Source: Sphingomonadaceae bacterium
GTDB lineage: Bacteria > Pseudomonadota > Alphaproteobacteria > Sphingomonadales > Sphingomonadaceae
DNA: 64,000 bases
NCBI GenBank assembly: GCA_947476425.1
Contig: CANJQJ010000006.1
Span: forward strand, 20,661 to 84,660
Direction: 5' to 3'
Position 1 is the first letter of the stretch, and every line of letters begins with the position of its first letter. Below are positions 18,701 through 32,222 of this stretch, piece after piece. Made by a program: the position numbers and the translations under genes. Under the pieces are notes generated by a model. The model saw nothing but the letters and a program-made list of their open reading frames with translations, searched no databases and was not told where the DNA came from.

Positions 18701-19864
18701 GCGACGCCGAAGGGCGTCAAGAAGGGCAGCGAGATCGACCCGGAATTGCTTGACTCGGTCGAGCGTCACGAATGGTGGAAGTTCGCCGTCCAGGACGATG
18801 GCCGGCAGGCCGATCTCGAAGCGATGAAGGGGCAGTATGATGAGGCCGTCGGCATCATCAAGGCTCGCTTCGACGATCGCGTCGAGAAGCTTCAGCGTGG
18901 TGACGAACTGCCGCCGGGCGTGCTCAAGATGGTCAAGGTGTTCGTGGCGGTGAAGCGCAAGCTGCAGCCGGGCGACAAGATGGCCGGCCGTCACGGCAAC
19001 AAGGGCGTCATCTCGCGCATCCTGCCGATCGAGGACATGCCGTTCCTCGCCGACGGGACCCCCGCCGACATCGTGCTCAACCCGCTGGGCGTGCCTTCGC
19101 GCATGAACGTCGGACAGATCTTCGAAACGCATCTGGGCTGGGCCGCACGCGGTCTCGGCAAGCAGATCACCGAGGCCCTGGAAACATGGCGCCATGCCAA
19201 TCCCGATCCAGCGACCGCGGCGCCGCCGACGGCCGTCATCGAGCGCCTGAAGATCACCTATGGCGAGCAATATCATGAAGAGATCGACGCCCGGACAACG
19301 GACCAGATCGTCGAAATGGCAGAGCTGCTGAAGAATGGCGTGCCGATGGCAACGCCGGTGTTCGACGGTGCCCGTGAAGCCGACGTGGCAGAGATGCTTC
19401 GCCGTGCGGATCTCGACGAATCTGGCCAGGTGGAGCTGTTCGACGGACGTACCGGCGACATGTTCGATCGCAAGGTGACCGTGGGCTATATCTACATGCT
19501 CAAGCTTCACCATCTCGTGGACGACAAGATCCACGCGCGTTCGATCGGGCCCTACTCGCTCGTCACCCAGCAGCCGCTGGGCGGCAAGGCACAGTTCGGC
19601 GGCCAGCGCTTCGGTGAAATGGAAGTGTGGGCGCTGCAGGCCTATGGCGCGGCGTATACGCTCCAGGAAATGCTGACGGTGAAGTCCGACGATGTCGTCG
19701 GCCGCACCAAGGTCTACGAGGCGATCGTCAAGGGCGACGACACCTTCGAGGCGGGCATTCCCGAGAGCTTCAACGTGCTCGTCAAGGAAATGCGCTCGCT
19801 TGGACTCAACGTCGAACTATCGACGTACGACGACAGCGAAGGTCTCTCCGAGGCTGCAGAGTAA
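15710..19864 (+). CDS. rpoB: DNA-directed RNA polymerase subunit beta
   Basis: The 1384-residue beta subunit is complete. The rifampicin region ([23 protein letters not shown], about residues 518-540) carries the usual drug-sensitive residues, including the Asp, His and Ser sites; E. coli Asn518 is Thr. Other anchors are [20 protein letters not shown] and [15 protein letters not shown]. The C-terminal [20 protein letters not shown] precedes the final SEAAE. ATG 15710 is chosen because [20 protein letters not shown] matches the family N-terminus; upstream in-frame ATG at 15659 has no support. Transcribed from its own predicted promoter and followed by rpoC after a 137-bp repeat-containing spacer. 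Confidence 0.99.
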   Translation: MATNPVSAHQNRTPKKRIRKVFGDIHEVVQMPNLIEVQRESYEQFLRSRPAEGYVSGLEKTLRSVFPIRDFAGTAELDFVHYELEDPKYDTEECRQRGMTYAAPMRVTLRLIVFEVDPDTETRSVLDIKEQDVYMGDMPLMTGNGTFIVNGTERVIVSQMHRSPGVLFDHDRGKTHSSGKYLFAARVIPYRGSWLDFEFDAKDIVNVRIDRKRKLPVTTLLYALGLNGEDILNHFYKTAVYERATNGWRVPYVAENWRQSKPSFDVVNGDTGEVVFPAGQKISPRAANKAGKDGLTMLLIPTEEIFGRYSAFDLIDESTGRIFIEAGDEVTPENLEQLDKAGIDRLELLDIDYVSTGPWIRNTLNADKVEDRDHALSEIYRVMRPGEPPTKETAEALFAGLFFDPERYDLSAVGRVKLNMRLELDVEDTVTTLRTEDILEVVRTLVNLKDGKGEIDDIDNLGNRRVRSVGELLENQYRVGLLRMERAVKERMSSVDVSTVMPNDLINAKPAVAAVREFFGSSQLSQFMDQTNPLSEVTHKRRVSALGPGGLTRERAGFEVRDVHPTHYGRICPIETPEGPNIGLINSLASFSRVNKYGFIETPYRKVIDHKVTQDVVYLSAMEEAKHTIAQANADIATDGTFTEELISAREAGEFLMAPRDHITLMDVSPKQLVSVAASLIPFLENDDANRALMGSNMQRQAVPLVRAEAPFVGTGMEETVARDSGAAIAAKRSGIVDQVDATRIVIRATGDVGAGQSGVDIYTLMKFQRSNQNTCINQRPLVKVGEIINGGDVIADGPSTELGELALGRNVLVAFMPWNGYNYEDSILISERIVKDDVFTSIHIEEFEVMARDTKLGPEDITRDIPNVGEEALRNLDEAGIVYIGAEVEPGDILCGKITPKGESPMTPEEKLLRAIFGEKASDVRDTSLRLPPGVAGTVVEVRVFNRHGIDKDERAMAIEREEIDRLTKDREDERSILNRATFNRLRELLLGHVATATPKGVKKGSEIDPELLDSVERHEWWKFAVQDDGRQADLEAMKGQYDEAVGIIKARFDDRVEKLQRGDELPPGVLKMVKVFVAVKRKLQPGDKMAGRHGNKGVISRILPIEDMPFLADGTPADIVLNPLGVPSRMNVGQIFETHLGWAARGLGKQITEALETWRHANPDPATAAPPTAVIERLKITYGEQYHEEIDARTTDQIVEMAELLKNGVPMATPVFDGAREADVAEMLRRADLDESGQVELFDGRTGDMFDRKVTVGYIYMLKLHHLVDDKIHARSIGPYSLVTQQPLGGKAQFGGQRFGEMEVWALQAYGAAYTLQEMLTVKSDDVVGRTKVYEAIVKGDDTFEAGIPESFNVLVKEMRSLGLNVELSTYDDSEGLSEAAE

Positions 19865-19870
19865 GAAACC

Positions 19871-19980
19871 CTCCCCTTCCTGCATGCAGGAAGGGGCCGG
19901 GGGTGGGTGGCGAGCGACAGCACGCCTCAGCGTCGGCCGAAAGGTTGACCCACCCCAACCCCTCCCTGCCAGGGAGGGGC
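19871..19980. repeat. Pair of inverted GC-rich palindromic repeats between rpoB and rpoC
   Basis: Copy 1 (19871-19910) contains CCCCTTCCTGCATGCAGGAAGGGG, a near-perfect palindrome, followed by CCGGGGGTGGGT. Copy 2 (19948-19980) is in the opposite orientation: ACCCACCCCAACCCC then CTCCCTGCCAGGGAG. Each folds locally, and the two can also pair with each other. A third copy lies at 52337-52369. This is a repetitive extragenic palindrome-type element sitting inside an essential operon transcript. Confidence 0.85.
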
Positions 19981-20001
19981 TAAGGATAAGGAAGCGATTT
20001 T

Positions 20002-24252
<4,251 letters not shown>

Positions 24253-24277
24253 GCAACGCGGCAACGCGACATGAATG

Positions 24278-24308
24278 GCCCCGCCGGAGCGATCCGGCGG
24301 GGCTTTTT
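24278..24308 (+). terminator. Rho-independent terminator of rpoBC
   Basis: GCCCCGCCGGA (24278-24288) pairs with TCCGGCGGGGC (24293-24303) over a GCGA loop and is followed by five T. Confidence 0.95.
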
Positions 24309-24420
24309 GTTAGTTTGGACGCCTTGGGGGAATTTCAGTTCGCGCAAGCGCTGACGCCGGCTGGAACGACGATTGAACCAGTCGCGAAGCGGTCCGACAC
24401 TGTTGGGACTATTTGAATCC

Positions 24421-24511
24421 TCATCCCGGCGGACGTCGGGATCCACGTTACGGTGTGCGTACGATCGCGAGGCCTGTGGGTCCCATGGATCCCGACTTTC
24501 GTCGGGATGAC
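24421..24511 (+). repeat. Double-hairpin intergenic repeat (REP/BIME-like), copy 1
   Basis: This 91-bp element has a first hairpin CCCGGCGGACGTCGGG, a roughly 45-bp spacer containing GTGGGTCCCATGGATC, and a second hairpin CCCGACTTTCGTCGGG. The outer ends (TCATCCCG/CGGGATGA) are inverted repeats of each other. It lies between the convergent rpoC and PEP-CTERM genes. The remaining gap on either side (24309-24420, 24512-24626) shows no gene. Confidence 0.9.
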
Positions 24512-24626
24512 GGCATAGGCGTCAGGATCCATCGATGGTTTCGCAAAGCTTCTAGAGCCTTACCGCCTTTGCAGAATCTCGCGCCAATCACACCGGTCGC
24601 TAATGGTATCTCGTGTTCCAGTAACG

Positions 24627-24654
24627 AAAAAGGCCGCGGCATGGTGCCGCGGCC
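24627..24654 (-). terminator. Rho-independent terminator of the PEP-CTERM protein gene
   Basis: On the minus strand GGCCGCGGC pairs with GCCGCGGCC over an ACCAT loop and runs into TTTTT. It lies 24 bp beyond the stop codon at 24679. Confidence 0.9.
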
Positions 24655-24678
24655 TTCGTGCCCCCAGGCGCTTCCAGC

Positions 24679-25512
24679 TTAAGCTAGAACTACTGAACGC
24701 CTGCGTGAACGCATGCCGGCACCGACGATGCCGAATCCGACGAGCATCATGCCCCAGGTTGCCGGTTCTGGAACCGCCGCGCCGAGGGTCAGATGGCTGA
24801 CCTTGAAGCCGTCAAAATTGCCATCGCTGTTCGTCGGCGATGCGCCGACCAGGAACAGGCTGCCATTGCTGCCCGGGCTCAAGAGATCGATCACGGGATT
24901 GAAGGTGCGGCCGTCGGGCTGATCGGCATTGTTGATCAGCTCATAATCGCCACCAAAGAGGGAAGCCAAAGTCGCCGTCGATCCATAATCCGTGTAACTA
25001 TTCCAGGCTGACGCGCTGTCGCCATATCCGAAAATCGCATCGGCATCACGCCCACGCTGGCCCGGAGCCGGCACGGATATGAATGGCCAGAGCTTCACCG
25101 ATTCCGGCGCCAGATCGGTATTGAACTGGAAAACAATGAAATCGACCGTATTGATGTTGTCGATCGAATGCTGGTTGCCGACAACGGCCGTACCAAGCGT
25201 ATCGCCCGGAAAGCCTGCCGACGTTGGCGCGATTACGCCGATACCGTCGATATAGTCGCGCACAGTGCTGCGATGGATGTCCAAAATTCCGCCGCCAAGA
25301 TCATGTGCGGACCAGCCAGTGACTCGCGCCTTGGTGACGCTGTCGGATGCGGTAAATTCGAGATAATTGCCAAAACCGTCGGTTCCGGCGGTGAAGCCAC
25401 CCGGGGTGGTGAGATCGAAAAACACCGATGCCGCCGACACAGGGGCAGCCAAGGCCGCACCGAGAAGGAATGCCGACGTCAAGCTACGCCTGATGATACT
25501 GTTAATGCCCAT
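24679..25512 (-). CDS. PEPxxWA-CTERM sorting-domain exported protein
   Basis: The 277-residue protein has a signal peptide ending PVSAAS near residue 29. The C-terminal tail has VPEPATWGMMLVGFGIVGAG, then RSRRRS, which is the PEP-CTERM sorting signal of the PEPxxWA subtype: motif, hydrophobic helix, basic end. Proteins with this tail are cleaved by exosortase and associated with extracellular polysaccharide or biofilm matrix. No exosortase gene is in the window. The middle is a secreted beta-rich domain of unknown function. Upstream 60 bp contains a TGATAATGATA run. Confidence 0.88.
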   Translation of the reverse strand: MGINSIIRRSLTSAFLLGAALAAPVSAASVFFDLTTPGGFTAGTDGFGNYLEFTASDSVTKARVTGWSAHDLGGGILDIHRSTVRDYIDGIGVIAPTSAGFPGDTLGTAVVGNQHSIDNINTVDFIVFQFNTDLAPESVKLWPFISVPAPGQRGRDADAIFGYGDSASAWNSYTDYGSTATLASLFGGDYELINNADQPDGRTFNPVIDLLSPGSNGSLFLVGASPTNSDGNFDGFKVSHLTLGAAVPEPATWGMMLVGFGIVGAGMRSRRRSVVLA

Positions 25513-25571
25513 TTCGGTATCCCTGTTTGAATTAGGCCGGATAAATTTCGCGATCTTAAACTATACCTAAA

Positions 25572-25589
25572 GTATCATTATCATTAGCA
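25572..25589 (-). promoter_or_regulatory. Fur-like AT-rich box candidate upstream of PEP-CTERM gene
   Basis: The minus strand reads CTAATGATAATGATACTT, two and a half copies of the NATNAT unit that makes up Fur-family boxes. It is about 60-77 bp upstream of the start codon. Match by eye only. Confidence 0.25.
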
Positions 25590-25785
25590 GATACAAGCGA
25601 GAAAATTCATTTTTTGTTGACTATCTTCCTGAAATTCCGTCGCAAAATGGAACAGGTGAGAAAAAGTGGAACTGGTTCCGACAAGCCTTTCATTTCATCG
25701 CGAAAAATTGTCGCTCTGGCGCATTTTTAGGCGCTCGTTTCAAAATTTCATGCGGTGAAACGGCACCAATATGCGTCCATCGGGG

Positions 25786-25814
25786 TTGGATTGGCTCCGA
25801 ACACCGACTAATCC
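25786..25814 (+). promoter_or_regulatory. Possible galU promoter
   Basis: TTGGAT and TAATCC with a 17-bp spacer lie 73 bp before the galU start codon. The 374-bp gap 25513-25886 is otherwise AT-rich relative to surroundings and shows no open gene. Confidence 0.4.
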
Positions 25815-25886
25815 CGTTATTGCTGCGACCGACGACATCACTCCCCGAACGTTACGCGGGAAATCAGCGAGGAATTGAAACCGAAC

Positions 25887-26753
25887 ATGAAAAAAGTTCG
25901 CAAGGCCATCTTTCCGGTTGCCGGGCTTGGCACGCGTTTCTTGCCCGCAACCAAGGCGGTGCCAAAGGAAATGCTGCCCGTCGTCGACAAGCCGCTGATC
26001 CAATACGCAGTCGATGAGGCCCGCGCCGCCGGGATCGAGCAGATGATTTTCGTCACCGGTCGCGGCAAGAGCGCGATCGAGGACCATTTCGATATCGCCT
26101 ACGAACTCGAGGATACACTTTCAGCACGCGACAAGAGCCATTTACTCGAAACACTCGAAGGCAGCCGGTTCGCGCCGGGCAGCATCGCCTATGTTCGCCA
26201 GCAGGAACCCCTCGGGCTTGGCCATGCCGTCTGGTGTGCACGCGATCTGGTCGGGGACGAGCCCTTCGCAGTGCTGCTCGCCGACGAACTACTCTGGAAC
26301 CCCGGCTATCCCTGCCTGAAGCAGATGGTCGAGACGCATGAGGAAAAGGGCGGCAATGTCATTGCGGTGCTTGAAGTGCCCGAGGAGCACACCGATCGCT
26401 ACGGGATCGTCGATCCGGGCGCGCGCGATGGCAACGTCACCGAGGTCCGCGGGTTTGTCGAAAAGCCCAAGCTCGGCACCGCCCCGTCACGGCTGGCGGC
26501 CGTCGGGCGCTACATCATCCAGCCTGCGGTCTTCGGATTGCTGGCAGAAGGCGCCCGCGGCGCCGGGGGCGAGATCCAGCTTACCGATGCGCTTGCGCGC
26601 CTGATCGGCAAACAGCCCTTCCATGCTCAGACATTCCAGGGCGTGCGGCATGACTGCGGCGACAAGGCCGGGTTCATCCAGGCCAATATTGCGCTGGCGC
26701 TCGAGCGTCCTGACCTCGAACCCGCGATCCGGGCATTTTTGAAAACGATCTGA
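25887..26753 (+). CDS. galU: UTP-glucose-1-phosphate uridylyltransferase
   Basis: The 288-residue protein begins MKKVRKAIFPVAGLGTRFLPATKAVPKEMLPVVDKP, the nucleotide-binding signature of bacterial UGPases. Later blocks are LLADELLW (Mg/uridine site) and VEKPKLGTAPSRLAAVGRYI. It makes UDP-glucose from UTP and glucose-1-phosphate for exopolysaccharide, LPS and glycolipid synthesis. The start is the ATG at 25887 with GAGGA 12 nt upstream; TTG at 25875 is less likely. It converges on dnaE with only 12 bp between stops. Confidence 0.97.
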   Translation: MKKVRKAIFPVAGLGTRFLPATKAVPKEMLPVVDKPLIQYAVDEARAAGIEQMIFVTGRGKSAIEDHFDIAYELEDTLSARDKSHLLETLEGSRFAPGSIAYVRQQEPLGLGHAVWCARDLVGDEPFAVLLADELLWNPGYPCLKQMVETHEEKGGNVIAVLEVPEEHTDRYGIVDPGARDGNVTEVRGFVEKPKLGTAPSRLAAVGRYIIQPAVFGLLAEGARGAGGEIQLTDALARLIGKQPFHAQTFQGVRHDCGDKAGFIQANIALALERPDLEPAIRAFLKTI

Positions 26754-26765
26754 CACGGTCGCGTT

Positions 26766-29700
26766 TCAGGAAACCAGCGCCAACCTGGGCGGATCCGCCG
26801 TCGCCAGCCTGACGGCGGAAATCCCGGGAACGCGTTCGATGCGGGCGGCCAGCTCGGCATCGAGCATGAGATCGCGTCCAAGCCGCACGCGCGCGCGCCG
26901 GCCATCCGCGAGCAGGGCGTCGAGGACAAGTTCACCCCGTCCCCCGCGCTCGTTTTCGACGAGACTGGAGAGCAGCTGCAACGCCGCCGGATCGGAGGTC
27001 TCGACCTCGAGGCGAAGCCGCGTATTGTTGGAAAGCGAATCGAAGGGCTGGATGCGCCGGATGGTAACGCGCGGCGTTTCCTCTCCGGGGCGGCGATCGA
27101 GTTCCACCGTCATCAGCATGCAAGCGCCGGATTTGCCCGCCTCCTCGATTTCGGTGCCGATCAGCTCATCGAAGCAGCTAGCCATGAACTGGCCGGACGC
27201 ATCGGAACAATTTGCGAGCAGATACCGCTTACCCCGCGCTGACGTTCGCCAGCGCACATCCTCGATCATCCCCGCCATCACCGCCTGTGACCGGCCCCCA
27301 TCCGCGCTGGCAGGCAATGCGCCCAGCTCAGCAAAGGTCCGCGCACCATTGGCCTCGGCGAGATGGCGATAGCGATCGGTCGGATGCGCTGAAAAATAGA
27401 AGCCGAACGCCTCCTTCTCGGCCGCCATGCGCTCGGCAAGGCTCCAGCCCTGGGTGTTCGGGAGACGGATCTGGCCGCCACCGCCGCCGGCTTCGCCGAA
27501 CAGCCCCCCCTGCCCGCTCGTTCGCGCACCATGCGCGCTCGCAGCGTGGGCAAGGACCGTCTCGGCACCGCTGAACAGTGCTGCGCGATCGAGGCCAAGG
27601 CCATCGAAGGCCCCGCCCGCCGCGAGGCTTTCAAGCTGGCGCCGATTGAGCAGGCGCGGATCGATCCGATCGGCGAAATCATCGATGTCCTTGAAGATGC
27701 CAATTGCCGCGCGTTCTGCGCACAGCTCCTCCATCGCCTTCTCGCCGACCCCCTTCAGCGCGCCGAGCGCATAGCGCACGGCATCGCCCTGCACGGAGAA
27801 CTCGGCCTCGCTGCTATTGATGTCCGGCGCGAGGCACGCCTGACCAAGGCGTCGCATGTCATCGACGAAGATTGCCAGCTTGTCCGTGGTCGCCATATCG
27901 TAGCACATCGAGGCCGCGTAGAATTCGGCCTGGTGATGTGCCTTCATCCAGGCGGTTTGATAAGCAATGAGCGCATAGGCGGCCGCGTGGCTCTTGTTGA
28001 AGCCATAGCCCGCGAACTTGTCGATCAAGTCGAACAATTCATTGGCCTTGGGTCCGGCGATGTCCCGCTCCGCACATCCCGCCACGAAGCCAGCGCGTTG
28101 TGCATCCATCTCGGCCTTGATCTTCTTGCCCATCGCGCGGCGGAGAAGATCGGCCTGCCCGAGACTATAGCCCGCCAGCACCTGCGCGGCCTGCATCACC
28201 TGTTCCTGGTAGACGAAGATCCCGTAGGTCTCCTTGAGGATCGGTTCGAGCAGCGGATGCGGATAATCGATCGGCTCGCGACCGTTCTTGCGGGCGCCGA
28301 AGCTCGGAATATTATCCATCGGGCCGGGCCGATAGAGCGACACCAGCGCGATGATATCCTCGAAGCAAGTCGGCCGCACGGCAGCGAGGGTGCGACGCAT
28401 GCCCTCGGATTCCAGCTGGAAGACGCCAACCGTCTCGCCGCGCTGGAGCAGGGCGAAGACGCCCTCGTCATCCCATTCGAGCGTATCGAGATCGACCTCG
28501 ATTCCCTTGTTCTTGACGAAGGCCAATGCCTTCTGGAGTACGGAAAGCGTTTTGAGGCCAAGAAAATCGAATTTCACGAGCCCCGCCGCCTCGACATATT
28601 TCATGTCGAACTGGGTGACCGGCATATCCGATCGCGGATCGCGATAGAGCGGAACGAGTTCGTCGAGCCGCCGGTCGCCGATCACGACGCCAGCAGCGTG
28701 CGTGGAGCTGTGGCGAGGTAGCCCCTCGAGCTTCATGGCAAGATCCAGCAATCGCCGGACCTCCTTGTCGTTCTTATATTCGGCGGCGAGCTCCGACACG
28801 CCGTTGATGGCGCGATCGAGCGTCCATGGATCGGTCGGGTGATTGGGTACCAGCTTCGCCAGGCGATCGACCTGGCCGTAGCTCATCTGGAGCACGCGAC
28901 CGGTATCCTTGAGAACGGCGCGGGCCTTCAGTTTTCCGAAGGTGATGATCTGCGCCACCTGGTCGCGCCCATATTTCTGCTGGACGTAGCGGATCACCTC
29001 GCCGCGCCGCGTTTCGCAGAAATCGATGTCGAAATCGGGCATCGACACACGCTCGGGATTGAGGAAGCGCTCGAACAGGAGCCCCAGGCGCAGCGGATCG
29101 AGATTGGTGATAGTCAGCGACCAGGCGACGACGGAACCAGCGCCCGAACCGCGCCCCGGCCCGACCGGGATATCATTGTCCTTCGCCCATTTGATGAAAT
29201 CCGCGACGATCAGGAAATAGCCGGGGAACCCCATCTTAATGATGACGTCGAGCTCGAATTCGAGGCGATCGACATAGGCCTGGCGCTGGGCCGCATCCAG
29301 CGGCTCCATTTTTTCCAGCCGTGCGTCGAGTCCGGCGCGGGCGTCATGGCGCAGCGCTTCCGCCTCTGCCTGCGGATCACCGGCAAGACTTGGCAGGATC
29401 GGCTTGCGATAGGGCGCCATCACCGCGCAGCGCTTTGCGACCACGACCGTGTTGGCAATCGCCTCGGGAATATCGGCGAACAGCTCGACCATGGTCGCAG
29501 CGGGTTTCAGCCATGCATGTGGCGAGGAGCGCTGGCGGTCCGGGCTTTCGACATAGGAGGAACTGGCGATACACAACATCGCATCGTGCGCGGCATGGAA
29601 ATCAGCATCGGCGTAGCAGGCCGGATTTGTGGCCACGAGCGGCAGGCCTCGATCATGCGCAAGCGACACGAGCCTGTGTTCGGCGCGCATCTCGATATCA

Positions 29701-30227
29701 TCGTCTCGCCGGCTGAGCTCGATATAGAGCCTTTCCGGAAAGAGCTTCTCGAGCATGTCGCAATAGGCGGCCGCCGCATCGGCCTGCTCGTCAGCGAGCA
29801 GCTTTGCCAGGGCACCCTCGCGTCCGGCCGTCAGCGCTATCAGCCCGTCCGACCGCCCCTCAAGCGAGTCGATCTCGATATGGGCGTCTTCGTGGACCGG
29901 CCGATCGAGGTGCGCCATGGATACGAGCGCGCATAGATTGTCATAGCCTTGCTCATCCTGGGCATAGAGCGCGATCCAATCGAGAATCCGCTGGTCCGTG
30001 CCGGGCCGCGCGACGCAAAGCATTGTCCCGATGATCGGCTGGACGCCGTCCTTCCTGGCAGCATCCGAAAACGCCATCGCCGCATAAAGGCCATTGCGAT
30101 CAGTAAGGGCCGCCGCCGGGAAGCCGAGCTTGCGCGCGCGCTTGGCAATGTCCTTGGGCTCGATTGCCCCGTCGAGCATCGTGTAGCAGGAGAAAATTCG
30201 AAGTGGGACGAAGGGGACAAAGGCCAT
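26766..30227 (-). CDS. dnaE: DNA polymerase III subunit alpha (DnaE1-type)
   Basis: The 1153-residue replicative polymerase is complete. The N-terminal PHP domain starts FVPLRIFSCYTMLDGAIEPKD. The palm carries PDFDIDFCETRRGEVIRYV, with the first two catalytic Asp, and the third Asp in VKFDFLGLKTLSVLQ. A helix-hairpin-helix segment (GYGFNKSHAAAYALIAYQTAW) follows. Near residue 935 GQGGLFGE looks like the clamp-binding motif (QxxLF). The OB-fold and tau-binding C-terminus are present. It is the catalytic subunit of the replicase. The gene is transcribed alone. Confidence 0.98.
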   Translation of the reverse strand: MAFVPFVPLRIFSCYTMLDGAIEPKDIAKRARKLGFPAAALTDRNGLYAAMAFSDAARKDGVQPIIGTMLCVARPGTDQRILDWIALYAQDEQGYDNLCALVSMAHLDRPVHEDAHIEIDSLEGRSDGLIALTAGREGALAKLLADEQADAAAAYCDMLEKLFPERLYIELSRRDDDIEMRAEHRLVSLAHDRGLPLVATNPACYADADFHAAHDAMLCIASSSYVESPDRQRSSPHAWLKPAATMVELFADIPEAIANTVVVAKRCAVMAPYRKPILPSLAGDPQAEAEALRHDARAGLDARLEKMEPLDAAQRQAYVDRLEFELDVIIKMGFPGYFLIVADFIKWAKDNDIPVGPGRGSGAGSVVAWSLTITNLDPLRLGLLFERFLNPERVSMPDFDIDFCETRRGEVIRYVQQKYGRDQVAQIITFGKLKARAVLKDTGRVLQMSYGQVDRLAKLVPNHPTDPWTLDRAINGVSELAAEYKNDKEVRRLLDLAMKLEGLPRHSSTHAAGVVIGDRRLDELVPLYRDPRSDMPVTQFDMKYVEAAGLVKFDFLGLKTLSVLQKALAFVKNKGIEVDLDTLEWDDEGVFALLQRGETVGVFQLESEGMRRTLAAVRPTCFEDIIALVSLYRPGPMDNIPSFGARKNGREPIDYPHPLLEPILKETYGIFVYQEQVMQAAQVLAGYSLGQADLLRRAMGKKIKAEMDAQRAGFVAGCAERDIAGPKANELFDLIDKFAGYGFNKSHAAAYALIAYQTAWMKAHHQAEFYAASMCYDMATTDKLAIFVDDMRRLGQACLAPDINSSEAEFSVQGDAVRYALGALKGVGEKAMEELCAERAAIGIFKDIDDFADRIDPRLLNRRQLESLAAGGAFDGLGLDRAALFSGAETVLAHAASAHGARTSGQGGLFGEAGGGGGQIRLPNTQGWSLAERMAAEKEAFGFYFSAHPTDRYRHLAEANGARTFAELGALPASADGGRSQAVMAGMIEDVRWRTSARGKRYLLANCSDASGQFMASCFDELIGTEIEEAGKSGACMLMTVELDRRPGEETPRVTIRRIQPFDSLSNNTRLRLEVETSDPAALQLLSSLVENERGGRGELVLDALLADGRRARVRLGRDLMLDAELAARIERVPGISAVRLATADPPRLALVS

Positions 30228-30359
30228 TGTCGCAGCTTAAGCCAGCTGGACCAAAGCTTGAACCCCCACCGTCAACTTATCCACGGATATCCTTTGATTG
30301 AATTTCCCTACGGTTCGTGATTCACTCGACGAAAATAAGGGCAGCAAAGGAGAAACGCG

Positions 30360-31547
30360 ATGACCGTCGGCGATCCCATCTCAACACCGTCTTCACTGGT
30401 TGACCGCGTCAAGAATCTCCTGCTCCAGCCGAGGGCGGAATGGCCAAGGATCGCCCTGGAGCCGGCGACGATCGGCGGGATTTACGCCAGCTGGATAATT
30501 CCGCTCGCGGCAATTCCAGCGATTGCCGGCCTGGTTGGCGGAATGTTGTTCGGCCACTCATTCCTCGGGATCACCTACCGCCCCTCGGCAGGTGCAGCGA
30601 TCACGACCGCAGTGATCACCTATGTGCTCGCACTGGTCCAGGTCTTCGTACTCGCCCTGATTATCGACGCACTGGCCCCGACATTCGACGGCACGAGGGA
30701 CCGCCTTCAGGCCTTCAAGCTCGCCGCCTATGCTAGCGCGGCAGCGTGGGTTGCCGGAATTTTCCAGATTCTACCGCCGATAGCGTTCCTGAGCATCGCA
30801 GGCCTTTACAGTCTCTATCTCCTTTACGTCGGCCTACCGCTGCTGATGCGCTCGCCGCCCGAAAAGGCGATGAGCTACACTGCGGTGACGATCGTCGCCG
30901 CGATTATACTCTGGCTGATAGTCGGCGCCCTGACGCTGCCACTAGCCGGACTGTTCGGCGGGATCGGCGCGGGCGGCCCTGGCCAGATATCGGGTACGAT
31001 GCATGTTCCGGGCGTCGGCAATGTCGACATGGGCAAGCTCGATGCCGCCTCCAAGCAGATGGAACAGGCGGCCAAGCAGATGGAAAATTCGGCCAAAACC
31101 GGCCAGCCCACCGCCACGAGCCCCGATTCGCTTTCGGCGCTGCTGCCAGCCAGCATCGGCAGTTATCAACGCGGCGACGTCGAGAGTGCCAGCATGGGCG
31201 CAGGTGGCCTGGGCGGTTCGCATGCCAAGGCCCGTTATGCGGCAGGCGATCGCGGCTTCGATCTCAACATCACCGACATGGGCGCTGCAGGTGCATTCAC
31301 CGGCATGGCCGCAGCAATGAACGTCAACGCCACCCGGCAGGACGGCAGCAGCTATGAGAAAACCAGCACCGCCAACGGCCGGCTGGTGACCGAAAAATGG
31401 GACAAATCCGACAACTCAGGTAGTTTCAGCACCACGGTGGGCAATCGCTTCATGGTCCAGGCCGATGGCAATGCGGCGAGCATCGACGAGCTCAAGGGAG
31501 CGGTTGCCGCAGTGGACCTCGCCAAGCTGGAAGCGATGACGAAATAA
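30360..31547 (+). CDS. Yip1-family membrane protein with exported soluble C-terminal half
   Basis: The 395-residue protein has a strong GGAGAA ribosome site. Residues 1-205 contain about five hydrophobic segments typical of the Yip1 superfamily (for example WIIPLAAIPAIAGLVGGMLF, VITYVLALVQVFVLALI, VTIVAAIILWLIVGALTLP). A Gly/Met-rich linker and a soluble half follow, with KQMEQAAKQMENSAK and repeated Gly-rich stretches ending in AMTK. Its role is unknown; the family is common in alphaproteobacteria. It is divergent from dnaE across 132 bp and ends 3 bp before the convergent lolD. Confidence 0.8.
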   Translation: MTVGDPISTPSSLVDRVKNLLLQPRAEWPRIALEPATIGGIYASWIIPLAAIPAIAGLVGGMLFGHSFLGITYRPSAGAAITTAVITYVLALVQVFVLALIIDALAPTFDGTRDRLQAFKLAAYASAAAWVAGIFQILPPIAFLSIAGLYSLYLLYVGLPLLMRSPPEKAMSYTAVTIVAAIILWLIVGALTLPLAGLFGGIGAGGPGQISGTMHVPGVGNVDMGKLDAASKQMEQAAKQMENSAKTGQPTATSPDSLSALLPASIGSYQRGDVESASMGAGGLGGSHAKARYAAGDRGFDLNITDMGAAGAFTGMAAAMNVNATRQDGSSYEKTSTANGRLVTEKWDKSDNSGSFSTTVGNRFMVQADGNAASIDELKGAVAAVDLAKLEAMTK

Positions 31548-31550
31548 GCG

Positions 31551-32222
31551 CTAGGCCAAAATACCATCGTGGAGGCGGACGATCCGGTCCATCTTCGCAG
31601 CGAGCCGTTCGTTATGGGTCGCGACCAACGCCGCCGATCCTTCCTCGCGTACAAGTCGGAGAAATTCGGCGAGAACGATATCGGCGGTGCTTTCGTCGAG
31701 ATTGCCGGTAGGCTCATCGGCAAGCACAAGCGCCGGTCGATTGGCGAGCGCACGCGCGACAGCGACGCGCTGCTGTTCGCCGCCCGAAAGCTGGCTCGGC
31801 CGATGAGAGAGCCTCTGGCCAAGCCCGAGCGCCGATAGCAGTCCCCTCGCGCGGGAATCGGCTTCACCCGGATCGGTGTCACGGATCAACAGCGGCAGCA
31901 TCACGTTTTCGGCGGCGCTGAAATCGGGAAGCAGGTGGTGGAATTGATAGACGAACCCAAGCATGTCCCGCCGGACGCGCGTGCGGCCATCATTGTCGAG
32001 CTTTGCTGCTTCGGTGCCCATGATCTGGATCGAACCCTTGAAACCACCTTCCAACAGGCCGACCGCCTGTAGCATCGTCGACTTTCCCGAGCCGGACGGC
32101 CCGAGCAATGCCACGATTTCGCCTGGCCCGACCGACAGATCGACGCCGCGCAGTACATGGATCGTCTCGCCGCCCTGGACGAAATCGCGACGAAGATCAG
32201 TAACCGACAAGACATCACTCAT
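31551..32222 (-). CDS. lolD: Lipoprotein-releasing ABC transporter ATP-binding protein LolD
   Basis: The 223-residue ATPase has Walker A ([14 protein letters not shown]), signature ([15 protein letters not shown]), Walker B ([12 protein letters not shown]) and switch His (ATHNERL). LolD powers extraction of lipoproteins from the inner membrane for delivery to LolA. It overlaps the permease gene by 8 bp. With the single permease gene next to it, the transporter is probably a LolC/E-type homodimer. Confidence 0.93.
   Translation of the reverse strand: MSDVLSVTDLRRDFVQGGETIHVLRGVDLSVGPGEIVALLGPSGSGKSTMLQAVGLLEGGFKGSIQIMGTEAAKLDNDGRTRVRRDMLGFVYQFHHLLPDFSAAENVMLPLLIRDTDPGEADSRARGLLSALGLGQRLSHRPSQLSGGEQQRVAVARALANRPALVLADEPTGNLDESTADIVLAEFLRLVREEGSAALVATHNERLAAKMDRIVRLHDGILA

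Noticed and set aside
15611..19534. 1307-codon open frame antisense to rpoB
   Set aside because: It is a mirror of the rpoB codon pattern in high-GC DNA. It has low-complexity Asp/Arg/Leu-rich text, no known domain and no ribosome site.
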